The notes under the pieces were generated by a model. That model saw nothing but the letters and a program-made list of their open reading frames with translations. It had not been told where the DNA came from and searched no databases. Both the position numbers and the translations under genes were made by a program. 13,672 nucleotides of DNA from a bacterium (lineage in GTDB: Bacteria; Eremiobacterota; Eremiobacteria; Baltobacterales; Baltobacteraceae): positions 1-13,672 of the forward strand of contig JAJXXM010000042.1 in assembly GCA_021781095.1 (NCBI GenBank), given 5' to 3'. Below are positions 1 to 6,040 of the stretch, one piece after another. Position 1 is the first letter of the stretch. Each line of letters starts with the position of its first letter.

Positions 1-1
1 G

Positions 2-613
2 GGCGCGTTGCGCGTCTTCAACGACGACACGATCGAAGCCGGCGAAGGCTTCGGCACCCACCCGCACCGCGACATGGAGATCCTCACCTACGTCCTCGAG
101 GGCGAACTCGAACATCGCGACTCCATGGGGAACCACGGCGTGGTGACGCCCGGCGGCGTGCAGTATCTCTCGGCAGGCACCGGCATCACGCATTCGGAGT
201 TCAATCATTCAAAAGAGCACCCCGTGCATCTCGTGCAGATGTGGGTGATGCCGCACGCGAAAGATCTCGAGCCGCGCTACGGACAAGTCGATTACACGCG
301 TGCCGATCGTCTGAATCGGTGGCTGCCGATTGCGACCGGGCAACCGGGTATCGAATCGCGCATTGCGATCTGGCAGGATGCGACGTGTTACGTCGCGCGC
401 GTCGAAGGCGCTCCGCTCTCGCTCTCGCTCGGAGCCGATCGTTACGGATTTCTCTTTCTTGCAAGCGGCGAAGCCGAGGTCGCGGGCGAGCGATTGAAAC
501 TGGGCGATGCGCTGCGGTTGCAGGGACCGTTTGAAGGCGCGATTCACGCCGCGGGCGCCGAGTTGGTTTTCTGGGATACGCCCTCGATGAGCCAGGCACG
601 GCACGGCCGATAA
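2..613 (+). CDS. Pirin family protein, 5' partial
   Basis: The frame is open from base 2, so the start codon lies before the window. Pirins are double-barrel cupins that bind one metal ion; bacterial members act as quercetinases or as redox-linked regulators, in the cytoplasm. The first cupin is clear: THPHRDMEI near the window start gives the two metal-ligand histidines, and GTGITHSEFN 42 residues later gives the third histidine and the glutamate, matching the family His-x-His ... His-x-Glu pattern. The C-terminal cupin (about the last 90 residues, ending in FWDTPS) is weaker, as usual. About 203 residues are visible against a family length near 230-290, so only a short N-terminal piece is missing. 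It ends 19 bases before the FMN reductase start, suggesting one transcription unit. The family call is firm; the substrate is unknown. Confidence 0.93.
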   Translation, partial: GALRVFNDDTIEAGEGFGTHPHRDMEILTYVLEGELEHRDSMGNHGVVTPGGVQYLSAGTGITHSEFNHSKEHPVHLVQMWVMPHAKDLEPRYGQVDYTRADRLNRWLPIATGQPGIESRIAIWQDATCYVARVEGAPLSLSLGADRYGFLFLASGEAEVAGERLKLGDALRLQGPFEGAIHAAGAELVFWDTPSMSQARHGR

Positions 614-632
614 ACGAAGCGCTCGCAGCACT

Positions 633-1058
633 ATGGGGAACACGATCGCCGTCGTCTACGGGTCGGTACGCAGCGAACGGCAGGGTCTGCGCGTAGCGCG
701 ATTCATCGTCGAGGCGCTGAAGGCGCGCGGCGACACCGGCATCCTCGTCGACCCGCTCGAGTATCGTTTGCCGTTGCTCGACCGCATGTATAAAGAATAC
801 GAACGCGGCAGCGCACCCGCGGTGATGGAGCGGCTTGCCGATGTTTTCCGCAGCGTCGATGGCTTTCTCGTCGTCTCGGGCGAGTATAACCACGGTATTC
901 CGCCGGCGCTCAAAAACATGTTCGATCATTTCATGAACGAATTTTTTTGGCGCCCGGCAGGATTGGTCACCTATTCGAACGGTCGCTTCGGCGGTGTGCG
1001 GGCGGCGATGCAACTGCGCGCCACGCTCCCCGAACAGGGCATGATCACGATTCCTTCA
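633..1058 (+). pseudogene. NADPH-dependent FMN reductase, N-terminal part (gene split by element)
   Basis: Residues 1-142 match the flavodoxin-like NADPH-dependent FMN reductase family. An N-terminal beta strand runs into the FMN phosphate loop (VYGSVRSERQG, residues 8-18), and the family signature SGEYNHGIPPALKNMFDH lies near residue 82. The protein breaks off after MITIPS (residues 137-142). Beyond about base 1058 the same frame reads nonsense through trfA and stops at 1328, so the 231-codon open frame is a false fusion. The missing C-terminus is present at 12009-12182 (FDENG ... FLDEFTWYVEAL), and joining the two gives a 199-aa protein of normal family length. The family reduces flavins or quinones with NADPH. 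The ATG is 19 bases after the pirin stop; no strong ribosome-binding site is visible. In this arrangement the product is probably inactive. Confidence 0.9.
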
Positions 1059-1063
1059 TTATG
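1041..1063. other. Left junction of the integrated element (attL-like)
   Basis: The bases ATCACGATTCCTTCATTATG (1044-1063) resemble the right junction ATCACGATCCTCGCGCATCG (11992-12011). They share ATCACGA, then TCCT (1052-1055 versus 11999-12002), then CAT (1057-1059 versus 12007-12009), with small indels between. FMN reductase coding ends here and trfA coding begins. Crossing over at either TCCT or CAT restores both reading frames. The exact crossover base cannot be fixed from one sequence. Confidence 0.75.
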
Positions 1064-1795
1064 CTGCGATCGGCACTCTTCGGTGTCGTGCGAAGCGGAC
1101 GTCGCAAATACGTGGAGGAGATGCCGCTCCCAACGCTCGGCAAATTTTCGATTGCGTACACGGGCAAACGGCTCGATCAAGTGGATCTCGATATCTACCT
1201 CCAGATCGTCCACTATGGCCGCGAGCAATCGGTGGACGAGTGGATACATTTTCCCGTGCGCCGGTTGTTGCGGGACATCGAGCGGGATACCGGAGGCACA
1301 GACTTTCGGCGGTTACACGCGCGGGTAGTCTCCATGTCGGCGACTGCTATGACGATTCGCGACGGCGAGGGGAAGGTGCTTGTCACCGGCGGCCTGATTC
1401 GCGACTTTGGCTACGACGAACAGACCGGCGAAATAAAGTGCCGACTGAATGAGTACCTACGTGGATTCTTTGACGGCGACGCCTACACGCGCCTCGATTG
1501 GGAGAGCCGCCTCTCGCTGAAAAACAACCAGCTCGCGAAATGGCTACATGCCTACTACGCGACACATGCCGATCCGCACCCGATAAAGGTCGCCACGCTC
1601 AAAGACCTCTGCGGTTCGGAGATCGCCGAGCTAAAGGAGTTTCGTCGCGGTTTACGCACTGCGCTCGCCGCCTTGAGGGCACGCGGGCTCCTCCGCGCCT
1701 GGAAGATTGATGCGCGCGACCTGCTCCACGTTACGCCGATGCCGTCGCCCACGCAGGCGCGGCGCCTCGCGCAAGCGTCCCCTGGCCCAGGATAG
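1061..1795 (+). CDS. trfA: TrfA-family plasmid replication initiator, lacking its first ~19 codons
   Basis: TrfA binds iterons at the plasmid origin, melts it and recruits host helicase. The protein opens with the TrfA core: LRSALFGVVRSGRRKY (residues 2-17), then IAYTGKRLDQVDLDIYL near residue 30, the family's YTGE-LDQ-D-WL region. The C-terminal half carries YTRLDWESRLSL (near 145), AKWLHAYYATH and PHPIKVATL, all close in order and spacing to the RK2 TrfA C-terminal winged-helix region. The coding frame is open upstream only as read-through of chromosomal DNA; ATG 1061 is the first start inside the element and has no visible ribosome-binding site. The true start is at the other end (11954), giving about 263 residues when joined. 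An iteron begins 9 bases after the stop. Any present expression would depend on chromosomal pirin/FMN-reductase transcription, and function of this shortened form is uncertain. Confidence 0.9.
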   Translation: MLRSALFGVVRSGRRKYVEEMPLPTLGKFSIAYTGKRLDQVDLDIYLQIVHYGREQSVDEWIHFPVRRLLRDIERDTGGTDFRRLHARVVSMSATAMTIRDGEGKVLVTGGLIRDFGYDEQTGEIKCRLNEYLRGFFDGDAYTRLDWESRLSLKNNQLAKWLHAYYATHADPHPIKVATLKDLCGSEIAELKEFRRGLRTALAALRARGLLRAWKIDARDLLHVTPMPSPTQARRLAQASPGPG

Positions 1796-1804
1796 CGGCG
1801 ACTA

Positions 1805-1824
1805 GGCACGGGTTTGCACCCACC
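1805..1824. repeat. Outlying single iteron
   Basis: An exact copy of the iteron GGCACGGGTTTGCACCCACC lies 9 bases after the trfA stop codon, 133 bases before the main array. The offset is close to six 22-bp repeat units. In iteron plasmids, isolated copies near the initiator gene often serve for autoregulation or copy control; that role is inferred. Confidence 0.8.
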
Positions 1825-1885
1825 GAAAAAGTGATGCCGCGAGTCCGATAAGCCCATAAAATCAAGAGAATTCACGTTTTTTCTA

Positions 1886-1914
1886 GGTAGCGAAAAGTGG
1901 ATGTTCTCGCTACC
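1886..1914. repeat. Inverted repeat between the outlying iteron and the main array
   Basis: GGTAGCGA (1886-1893) and TCGCTACC (1907-1914) are perfect complements around a 13-base loop. There is no following T tract, so it is a poor intrinsic terminator. It may be a protein-binding or structural element of the origin. Confidence 0.55.
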
Positions 1915-1937
1915 CAGCTGGCTTATGCCCCTTAGAG

Positions 1938-2067
1938 GGCACGGGTTTGCACTCACCGGGTATGAGGGTTTTGCCCTGAATGCACGGGTTTGCACCCACC
2001 GGGCACGGGTTTGCACCCACCGGAGGCACGGGTTTGCACCCACCGGAGGCACGGGTTTGCACCCACC
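1938..2067. repeat. Main iteron array (five full copies, one degenerate)
   Basis: Copies of GGCACGGGTTTGCACCCACC lie at 1938-1957 (one C-to-T change), 1981-2000 (first base T), 2002-2021, 2025-2044 and 2048-2067, all in the same orientation, with a 21-23 bp period in the second half. Between the first two lies a degenerate copy (about 1959-1979) that keeps GGGTTTTGCCC. Each unit contains a small palindrome, GGGT-TTGC-ACCC. Directly repeated 20-mers next to a TrfA gene are the expected initiator-binding sites, spaced at about two helical turns so that all face the same side of the DNA. Confidence 0.9.
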
Positions 2068-2260
2068 AAAAAGGATCTCCCTTGCCGTTGTTTTTCTCGA
2101 TAACCACGGGCTTTTTGCGCTGTCGCTCTCAACATATGAATCGTTTAACTTAGAATCCTATTCTGAATCCGTCTCTTAGCTATAGTCTCTCGCTAGCGAT
2201 ACCGCGCGCGAAGAAACGCGCTCCGGCCGGTAGCTCGGTCGGCGTCGGTGCGTCGTCGGA

Positions 2261-2357
2261 GGGTCGCGCACCCCTAGCGCACCGGGCAAGGGACGCTCGC
2301 TCCGCTCGCTCGGGCAAGCCCGCCCTTGCCCCGGATGCGCTTTGACGGGTGCGACCC
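2261..2357. repeat. Large nested inverted repeat downstream of the origin
   Basis: Three arm pairs nest in register: GGGTCGCGCACCC (2261-2273) with GGGTGCGACCC (2347-2357), AGCGCA (2276-2281) with TGCGCT (2336-2341), and CCGGGCAAGGG (2282-2292) with CCCTTGCCCCGG (2323-2334). Inside the loop is another hairpin, CGGGC-AA-GCCCG (2311-2322). A roughly 97-base strand would fold into a long bulged stem. It could be a single-strand origin, a replication block or an RNA element; the role is not established. Confidence 0.6.
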
Positions 2358-2697
2358 CCGACGCCGTACACCGCCTGCCTCCCGATCGGCACCCCTTCCG
2401 GCCTCCGCGCACGCCGAAGCCCCCCTCCCCCATGCCCGCCTGCGGCGATTTTGAGGCCCTAGGAGCGCGTTTAGGCCCACAGGCCGACAAAATACTCATT
2501 GGCGAGCCCAGGCGGGCCTTGGCGGGCAAGAAAAACACCCGGCGATTTACGGGCGTGCGGGTTCAGGGTTACGGTCGCAGCCGGGGGCGGGCCACGAAAG
2601 AGGCACGAGCAGCGGCGGGCAGAATGGGTAGGCATAGGCAACCGAAACAGGTTGGGTTAGAATTGTCAAAGTTGTCAACCAAAGCAGATTGGGTACA
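2358..2697. other. Non-coding spacer, nothing further recognised
   Basis: No open frame here has the composition or motifs of a real protein; both strands give arginine/proline-rich shadow translations. Just before the next gene there are two tandem TTGTCAA motifs (2663-2678). The second, TTGTCA at 2672-2677, lies 16 bases from TACAAT (2694-2699), resembling a promoter, but that -10 overlaps the next start codon, so it would place transcription start inside the gene. Its use is doubtful. Confidence 0.4.
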
Positions 2698-2940
2698 ATG
2701 CCAAAGGCGCTTGAACTCGGGGGCTTCAAGGTGTACGTGTACGTGCGTGATGAGCGCGGGCACCGGCCGCACGTCCACGTCTGGGGCAAGAGCGGCGAGC
2801 TCGTCGTGCTGCTCGACGATGCCGTGACCATTCGCGATCGTCGAGGCATGACGTTGAGCGAGGCGCGTCGAGCGAAACGCGTGGTGGCAGAGCACCGCGA
2901 TGAATTACTCGAAATCTGGAGGTACTACCATGGCGACTAA
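2698..2940 (+). CDS. DUF4160 domain protein (possible toxin-antitoxin component)
   Basis: The 80-residue protein has the DUF4160 pattern: a short beta strand (GGFKVYVYVRDE), the conserved PHVHVW (residues 24-29), then a strand covering GELVVLLDDAV and a C-terminal helix ending in LLEIWRYYHGD. DUF4160 genes are commonly paired with a DUF2442 gene, as here, and the pairs are suspected type II toxin-antitoxin modules on genomic context; biochemical activity is not firmly known to me. The ATG at 2698 is chosen because family proteins start just before this strand; an in-frame TTG at 2689 is the alternative. No clear ribosome-binding site precedes either. The stop overlaps the next gene by 11 bases, implying translational coupling. 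On a plasmid the pair plausibly aids stable inheritance. Confidence 0.8.
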   Translation: MPKALELGGFKVYVYVRDERGHRPHVHVWGKSGELVVLLDDAVTIRDRRGMTLSEARRAKRVVAEHRDELLEIWRYYHGD

Positions 2941-3364
2941 AGGGGCAACGAAGGCGCCGACAATCTCAAAAAGTGAATGGGATGCCGCAACGCGGCGCGG
3001 TGAGATCAGAGCGAAATTACCAACGGCGCTCGTCGCCGCAACGCTCGATGAGAAAGCGAAAACGATACGGTTGCGCTTCCGTGCCGGCGTCGAGCTGGCG
3101 GTGCCGATCGCAGCGATTGACGAAATCGCCAAAGCGCCGATCGCGATGCTGCGCGACGTCCAAGCCTCACCGCTCGGCGACGGTCTTGTGTTCGACATGT
3201 ACGGCGAGGGCATTGACGTTCCCGGCCTTTTGCGGGATCTATTCGGTGACGCGTTTGCCGGCGCACTCGGCAAGATTGGTGGGCGTGCAACGACCGCCGC
3301 GAAACGCGCTGCAGCACGTCGGAACGGCCGCAAAGGTGGTCGACCGCGCAAAGTTGCGGCGTGA
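2930..3364 (+). CDS. DUF2442 domain protein, partner of the DUF4160 gene
   Basis: The 144-residue protein contains a DUF2442-like core, roughly residues 25-105 (KTIRLRFRAGVELAVPIAAI, followed by SPLGDGLVFDMYGEGIDV and a leucine-rich helix LLRDLFG). The start is ATG 2930, because GGAGG (2918-2922) sits 7 bases upstream; an in-frame ATG at 2900 lacks such a site. The start overlaps the DUF4160 stop by 11 bases. The C-terminus beyond the domain is strongly basic and includes GRKGGRPRK, an AT-hook-like stretch, suggesting DNA contact and fitting an autoregulating antitoxin. That function is inferred from pairing and composition only. Confidence 0.75.
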   Translation: MATKGATKAPTISKSEWDAATRRGEIRAKLPTALVAATLDEKAKTIRLRFRAGVELAVPIAAIDEIAKAPIAMLRDVQASPLGDGLVFDMYGEGIDVPGLLRDLFGDAFAGALGKIGGRATTAAKRAAARRNGRKGGRPRKVAA

Positions 3365-3365
3365 C

Positions 3366-3405
3366 GTTATGACGTCACGGCTTCATAGCGTCGTGGCGTC
3401 ATAGC
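3366..3405. promoter_or_regulatory. Inverted repeat sites downstream of the partition operon (parS-like)
   Basis: GTTATGACGTCACGGC (3366-3381, + strand) and the complement of GCGTCGTGGCGTCATAGC (3388-3405) are two facing copies of a motif close to GCTATGACGCCACGGC, which also occurs upstream of parA at 4370-4385. The second copy overlaps the end of the parB-like gene. The sharing of sites on both sides of the operon suggests binding by its ribbon-helix-helix protein. Confidence 0.6.
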
Positions 3406-3692
3406 TTCAAGCCGCGCTCGCCGAGAACGGTCGCTAATCCGCGCAGCGCGAGCGCTTGGAGGCTCGTTCCCTCCGCGACCGCCAGATGATGCAGGCGCTC
3501 CCACTGCGTCCGTGTGAGGCGGACAGTAAGCGCTACTGTAGGGCCTTGGGCCCGAGCGCGTGGTGCCGGCGGGGCATCACCGTGGCGCGCGCGAGTTGCT
3601 TGCGTCGCACGCGGTTGCGAGGCGGGAAGGTCAGCATCGAGTGGCTTCGCCTCTGCGCGTGCAAACGCCGCAAGGCCGGTCGTCTTAGGCAT
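3399..3692 (-). CDS. Ribbon-helix-helix centromere-binding protein (ParB-like partner of ParA)
   Basis: A 97-residue protein has a disordered, Arg/Ala/Pro-rich first half and a ribbon-helix-helix-like C-terminus (about residues 50-95): the strand TVALTVRLT, helix TRTQWERLHHLAVAEG, a turn, then the helix SLQALALRGLATVLGE. The ATG at 3692 is preceded on the minus strand by AGGAG with 7-base spacing and overlaps the parA stop by 8 bases. Small RHH proteins encoded directly after a short ParA (the ParG, Omega and similar groups) bind repeats at the centromere and autoregulate the operon. The repeat motifs on both sides of this operon fit that role. There is no classical ParB domain, so the exact family is unassigned. 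Confidence 0.75.
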   Translation of the reverse strand: MPKTTGLAAFARAEAKPLDADLPASQPRATQATRARHGDAPPAPRARAQGPTVALTVRLTRTQWERLHHLAVAEGTSLQALALRGLATVLGERGLKL

Positions 3693-4326
3693 CGAGGTGC
3701 TCCTTTAGGAAACGATAGAGGCCACGAACTTCGTCCGCGGCCCGACTGTGAGGTTCAAACTCGGTCACGGCGCGGCCGGACGCAACGGCGCGCGCATAGG
3801 CTCGGCGATCGCCGATGAGCGTCGGCGCGATCGGCAGGGCGTAGGCTGCAAGCGCATCGTGAGCCTCTGCGACCTCTGGTGCTCGGGCGGGGCAGGCGTT
3901 CAGGACGAAAATCGCCGGCCGCTTTGCAGCGCGGGCGATAGCGACCGCTGCTCCAACGGCGGCTAGATCGAACGCCGTGGGCCGACACGGAATCACGATG
4001 AGGTCGGCTCGCTCAACTGCTTGGGCTGCGCCGGGAGCCGCGTGCGGCGGGGTGTCGATGATCGCCAGCGTGAGGTCATCGGTGCGGGCAGCGGCTAGCA
4101 CCGATGGAATCTGCGTGGCGGAGACGGTGACGACGGTGGGGCTCTTCGCTCTGCGGGCCTCGGCCCAGGTTGTGGCCGATGCTTGAGGGTCGGTATCGAC
4201 GATCACGACGCGCTCGCTCGATTGAACCGCTGCGACGGCAAGATGCACCGCGAGGGTCGTTTTGCCGGAGCCACCCTTTTGTCCGAGCATCGCGATCACG
4301 CGGAGGCGTGCTGATGGTTGCGTCAT
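3685..4326 (-). CDS. parA: ParA-family partition ATPase
   Basis: The 213-residue protein has a deviant Walker A motif, KGGSGKTT (residues 17-24), the second ParA signature VDTDPQASATTW just before residue 55, and the Walker B-type strand LAIIDTPP near residue 90. It lacks an N-terminal helix-turn-helix, so it is a short type Ib ParA, which moves plasmids over the nucleoid together with a small DNA-binding partner. It overlaps the downstream ribbon-helix-helix gene by 8 bases. The ATG at 4326 has no ribosome-binding site; a weak promoter (4333-4362) would start transcription at or very near the ATG, so a leaderless mRNA is possible. Family call firm; a role in stability of this plasmid is the natural reading. 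Confidence 0.93.
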   Translation of the reverse strand: MTQPSARLRVIAMLGQKGGSGKTTLAVHLAVAAVQSSERVVIVDTDPQASATTWAEARRAKSPTVVTVSATQIPSVLAAARTDDLTLAIIDTPPHAAPGAAQAVERADLIVIPCRPTAFDLAAVGAAVAIARAAKRPAIFVLNACPARAPEVAEAHDALAAYALPIAPTLIGDRRAYARAVASGRAVTEFEPHSRAADEVRGLYRFLKEHLDA

Positions 4327-4332
4327 GGCGCT

Positions 4333-4362
4333 ATGGTATCATGACGCCGTAGCGTCGTGCAA
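4333..4362 (-). promoter_or_regulatory. Predicted parA promoter with internal operator
   Basis: On the minus strand, TTGCAC (4362-4357) and TACCAT (4338-4333) are separated by 18 bases, a weak -35/-10 pair with four of six consensus bases each. The palindrome GACGC-CGTA-GCGTC (4343-4356) occupies the spacer and would block polymerase if bound. Predicted transcription start is at about 4326, the parA ATG. Confidence 0.5.
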
Positions 4363-4369
4363 CCGTTAC

Positions 4370-4416
4370 GCTATGACGCCACGGCGTAGCTGGGCGATCC
4401 CGGCTACGCCGTGGCG
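4370..4416. repeat. Hairpin/centromere-like repeat upstream of parA
   Basis: CGCCACGGCGTAGC (4377-4390) and GCTACGCCGTGGCG (4403-4416) are perfect 14-bp complements. The 12-base centre extends the pairing (GGG with CCC), leaving a 4-base loop. The left arm continues upstream into GCTATGACGCCACGGC (4370-4385), the motif also seen at 3366-3405. It may be the parS centromere, an operator, or a terminator isolating the par operon. Confidence 0.6.
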
Positions 4417-4675
4417 GTGCGATCGGCGACGAGCCCTCATGCGTGCCGCCGCCGGCTGGGCGGAATATTGCCGCAACCGCCTCGCGATGAGTTACGGGCA
4501 CTTGGTCACATTCCGATATTCAGCACCCGTTGCTCAGTCCGCGCGGTGTAGAAGATTGACTCTCGGCGGCGAGCCCGCCGCGCATGAGGCCCGACAGGTT
4601 CGACGAGTTGTGCCGTGTCCAAATGCGATCGGCCTTGATTGTCAGCGAGCCAGGGAAAAGCGGAACCGCTACAAC

Positions 4676-4959
4676 GAGAGAACGCGCTTCAAATGTCCGC
4701 GATACACGCAGTTGTTGCACGTTCGCGACCTCCGCTCGGCTCGCGCAGGCCCGGTGTTCACGGAAGCCTTTTTTCGGGCGCATAATCGGGCGCATTAAAG
4801 AGAGAACGCGCTTCAAATGTCCGCGATACACACCGTTTGGGCGTGCTCGCGCACCATCGCTCGGCTCGAAGCGCTCCCGGTGTTCCCGATAATCACCGTT
4901 TCGACGCGCTCGCGCTCGCGATCTTCGAATGGAACGCGATTCAGGCGTCCGCGATACAC
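4676..4959. repeat. Degenerate ~125-bp tandem repeat, three cores
   Basis: A 32-base stretch at 4676-4707 is repeated exactly at 4800-4831 and imperfectly at about 4930-4959; all three end in GTCCGCGATACAC, and the ends are 124 and 128 bases apart. Similarity extends past the cores: copies one and two share CGCTCGGCTCG and CCGGTGTTC, and copies one and three share CACGCAG and CGTTCGCGA. The spacing and core length do not fit CRISPR. The role is unknown. Confidence 0.7.
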
Positions 4960-5022
4960 GCAGCTTTCGCGCGTTCGCGATCAGCCGCCAGGTCGGTTTT
5001 CACGCAGTTCGCCAAACGCTAG

Positions 5023-5072
5023 CGAACGGATCGCCGGTCGAGCGGGACGATCGCCGAACGGATCGCGGGTCG
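5023..5072. repeat. Short direct repeat pair
   Basis: CGAACGGATCGCCGGTCG (5023-5040) recurs at 5055-5072 with one changed base, a 32-base period. It may be a decayed tandem repeat or protein-binding pair. Confidence 0.5.
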
Positions 5073-5311
5073 GATTTTCGCCCGGCGCACGTAGCGACGG
5101 GGTTTTCGCGCGCTTGCTTGGTTTTGAAGTGCCACAAACGTGGATTTGTTGAGCCCCGCGAGCCTCCGCTTAATGTCGTAGACTTACTCTGTTCACATCG
5201 TGTAAAGAACGACGGGTGCGCGCGGCACGATCTTCTGATCGCGCAAGCGTGCGCCGCGTGAACTTTATTACTTTCAGATTTGCAACTGCAGAGAAGGGTC
5301 TTAGTTTTTTT

Positions 5312-6040
5312 ATGAAATGGGTTCGCCCCGTAGCAATTATTGCAGCGCTGTTTTCGTTAACGCTCAATGCCTGTTCTGCTGGATCAGCCGGCCTTGTTCC
5401 GCAGAATACGTCCTCTCCTGTAATGTCCTCACCCGGAAGTGCTTGGCCTACGAAAAACGGCTCGCCATCAATTTACATGGGCGGCGCAATGAACTTAAAC
5501 ACGACCACCATCGTGAACGGTGTGACTGTGACCCAAACGTCGACCGGCGTGCAAGCCACCAACAGCGCCGGGGAAAAGATATTCGCCTTTAACTATAACA
5601 CCGCAAAAAACACCTTCGTCTTTAGTTCTCCTACGAGCACAGAGACGATCTCACGTAGCGCCTTTACGAACCTCAAACCGGGCGATACGCTCTCGCTCGG
5701 GAAAGCCGGGAGCCTCTACGTCATCGACAATCGGACGATTCGGGATTCAAAAGGGAATACGTACACGATCACCGGGAACGGAACCACGCACGCGGCTATG
5801 CAAGAGTATAATGCTAACGGCGTGCTGATAAGGCAAGCCGCTCTCCCGCAACTGAGTGGCGCGCGTGGCGGCAGTAACATGACCATCGATATGACGAGCG
5901 CTTGCGCTTGGGCAATTGGCGACGTAGCGCTGGCGGTTGCTGGCGGGATTGCGGCATCCGAGACTGGCGTGGGTTTTTTTCTCGGCATGGCTGCCGCCGT
6001 TAGCGCTGGAGCGCATTACGCGGCTGAATGCCAACGTTAG
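5312..6040 (+). CDS. Predicted lipoprotein with Gly/Ala-rich hydrophobic C-terminus, unknown function
   Basis: The start is ATG 5312, because it opens with a lipoprotein signal: MKWVRPV, a hydrophobic stretch, then the lipobox LNAC with the lipidated Cys at residue 21. Upstream in-frame codons add an implausible Arg-rich leader. An AGAAGGG (5292-5298) is 13 bases upstream, longer than ideal. The 242-residue protein has a Ser/Thr/Asn-rich middle (to about residue 185) with beta-strand character. After GARGGSN comes a segment of about 50 residues (C198 to the end) rich in Gly and Ala, with hydrophobic runs (VALAVAGGIAAS, FFLGMAAAVSAG) and two cysteines, C198 and C240, near its ends. That tail resembles pore-forming or bacteriocin-like peptides in composition. 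The next gene, a 3-TM protein, overlaps its end by 13 bases. I do not recognise the family. Base composition is lower in GC than the tra genes, suggesting cargo. Confidence 0.7.
   Translation: MKWVRPVAIIAALFSLTLNACSAGSAGLVPQNTSSPVMSSPGSAWPTKNGSPSIYMGGAMNLNTTTIVNGVTVTQTSTGVQATNSAGEKIFAFNYNTAKNTFVFSSPTSTETISRSAFTNLKPGDTLSLGKAGSLYVIDNRTIRDSKGNTYTITGNGTTHAAMQEYNANGVLIRQAALPQLSGARGGSNMTIDMTSACAWAIGDVALAVAGGIAASETGVGFFLGMAAAVSAGAHYAAECQR

Larger units (their letters stand above)
1796..2180. other. Plasmid replication origin (oriV) region
   Basis: This non-coding stretch directly after trfA holds six iterons (1805-2067), an 8-bp-arm inverted repeat, and an AT-richer tract from 2068 to about 2175 that includes a TTTTT run and several TTA/TAT steps. 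That is the usual plan of an iteron origin with an unwinding region. No convincing DnaA box (TTATNCACA) was found; the nearest matches have three or more mismatches. Confidence 0.8.
4421..5311. other. Long non-coding stretch with repeats
   Basis: About 890 bases hold no open frame that looks like a real protein. The stretch contains three copies of a roughly 125-bp degenerate unit (4676 to about 5000) and a smaller 18-bp direct repeat (5023-5040 and 5055-5072). The last 150 bases, before the lipoprotein gene, become AT-richer and presumably carry its promoter, but no convincing -35/-10 pair was found. Confidence 0.5.

Noticed and set aside
1041..1063. tRNA or transposon target-site duplication at the junction
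   Set aside because: No tRNA sequence, no terminal inverted repeats and no exact flanking duplication; the shared bases are short and imperfect.
633..1328. A 231-aa protein fusing FMN reductase to a new C-terminus
   Set aside because: The last ~89 codons are an out-of-frame reading of trfA past the junction, not a domain.
947..1795. trfA starting at TTG 947
   Set aside because: The first 38 residues are an out-of-frame reading of the FMN reductase. The natural start is at 11954 on the other end of the element.
1805..2067. Repeats that might be a CRISPR array
   Set aside because: The 20-bp units abut with almost no spacer, sit next to a replication initiator, and no cas gene is present. They are iterons.
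2694..2699. TACAAT as the -10 box for the DUF4160 gene
   Set aside because: It overlaps the start codon, so transcription would begin inside the gene; the upstream TTGTCA match is only partial. Mentioned as doubtful, not called.
4676..4959. Possible CRISPR or riboswitch repeats
   Set aside because: Only three cores, about 125 bases apart, with similarity between the cores; no cas genes.
4262..5261. Several overlapping open frames on both strands
   Set aside because: All are Arg/Ser-rich translations of repeats with no ribosome-binding sites, motifs or overlap with real genes.
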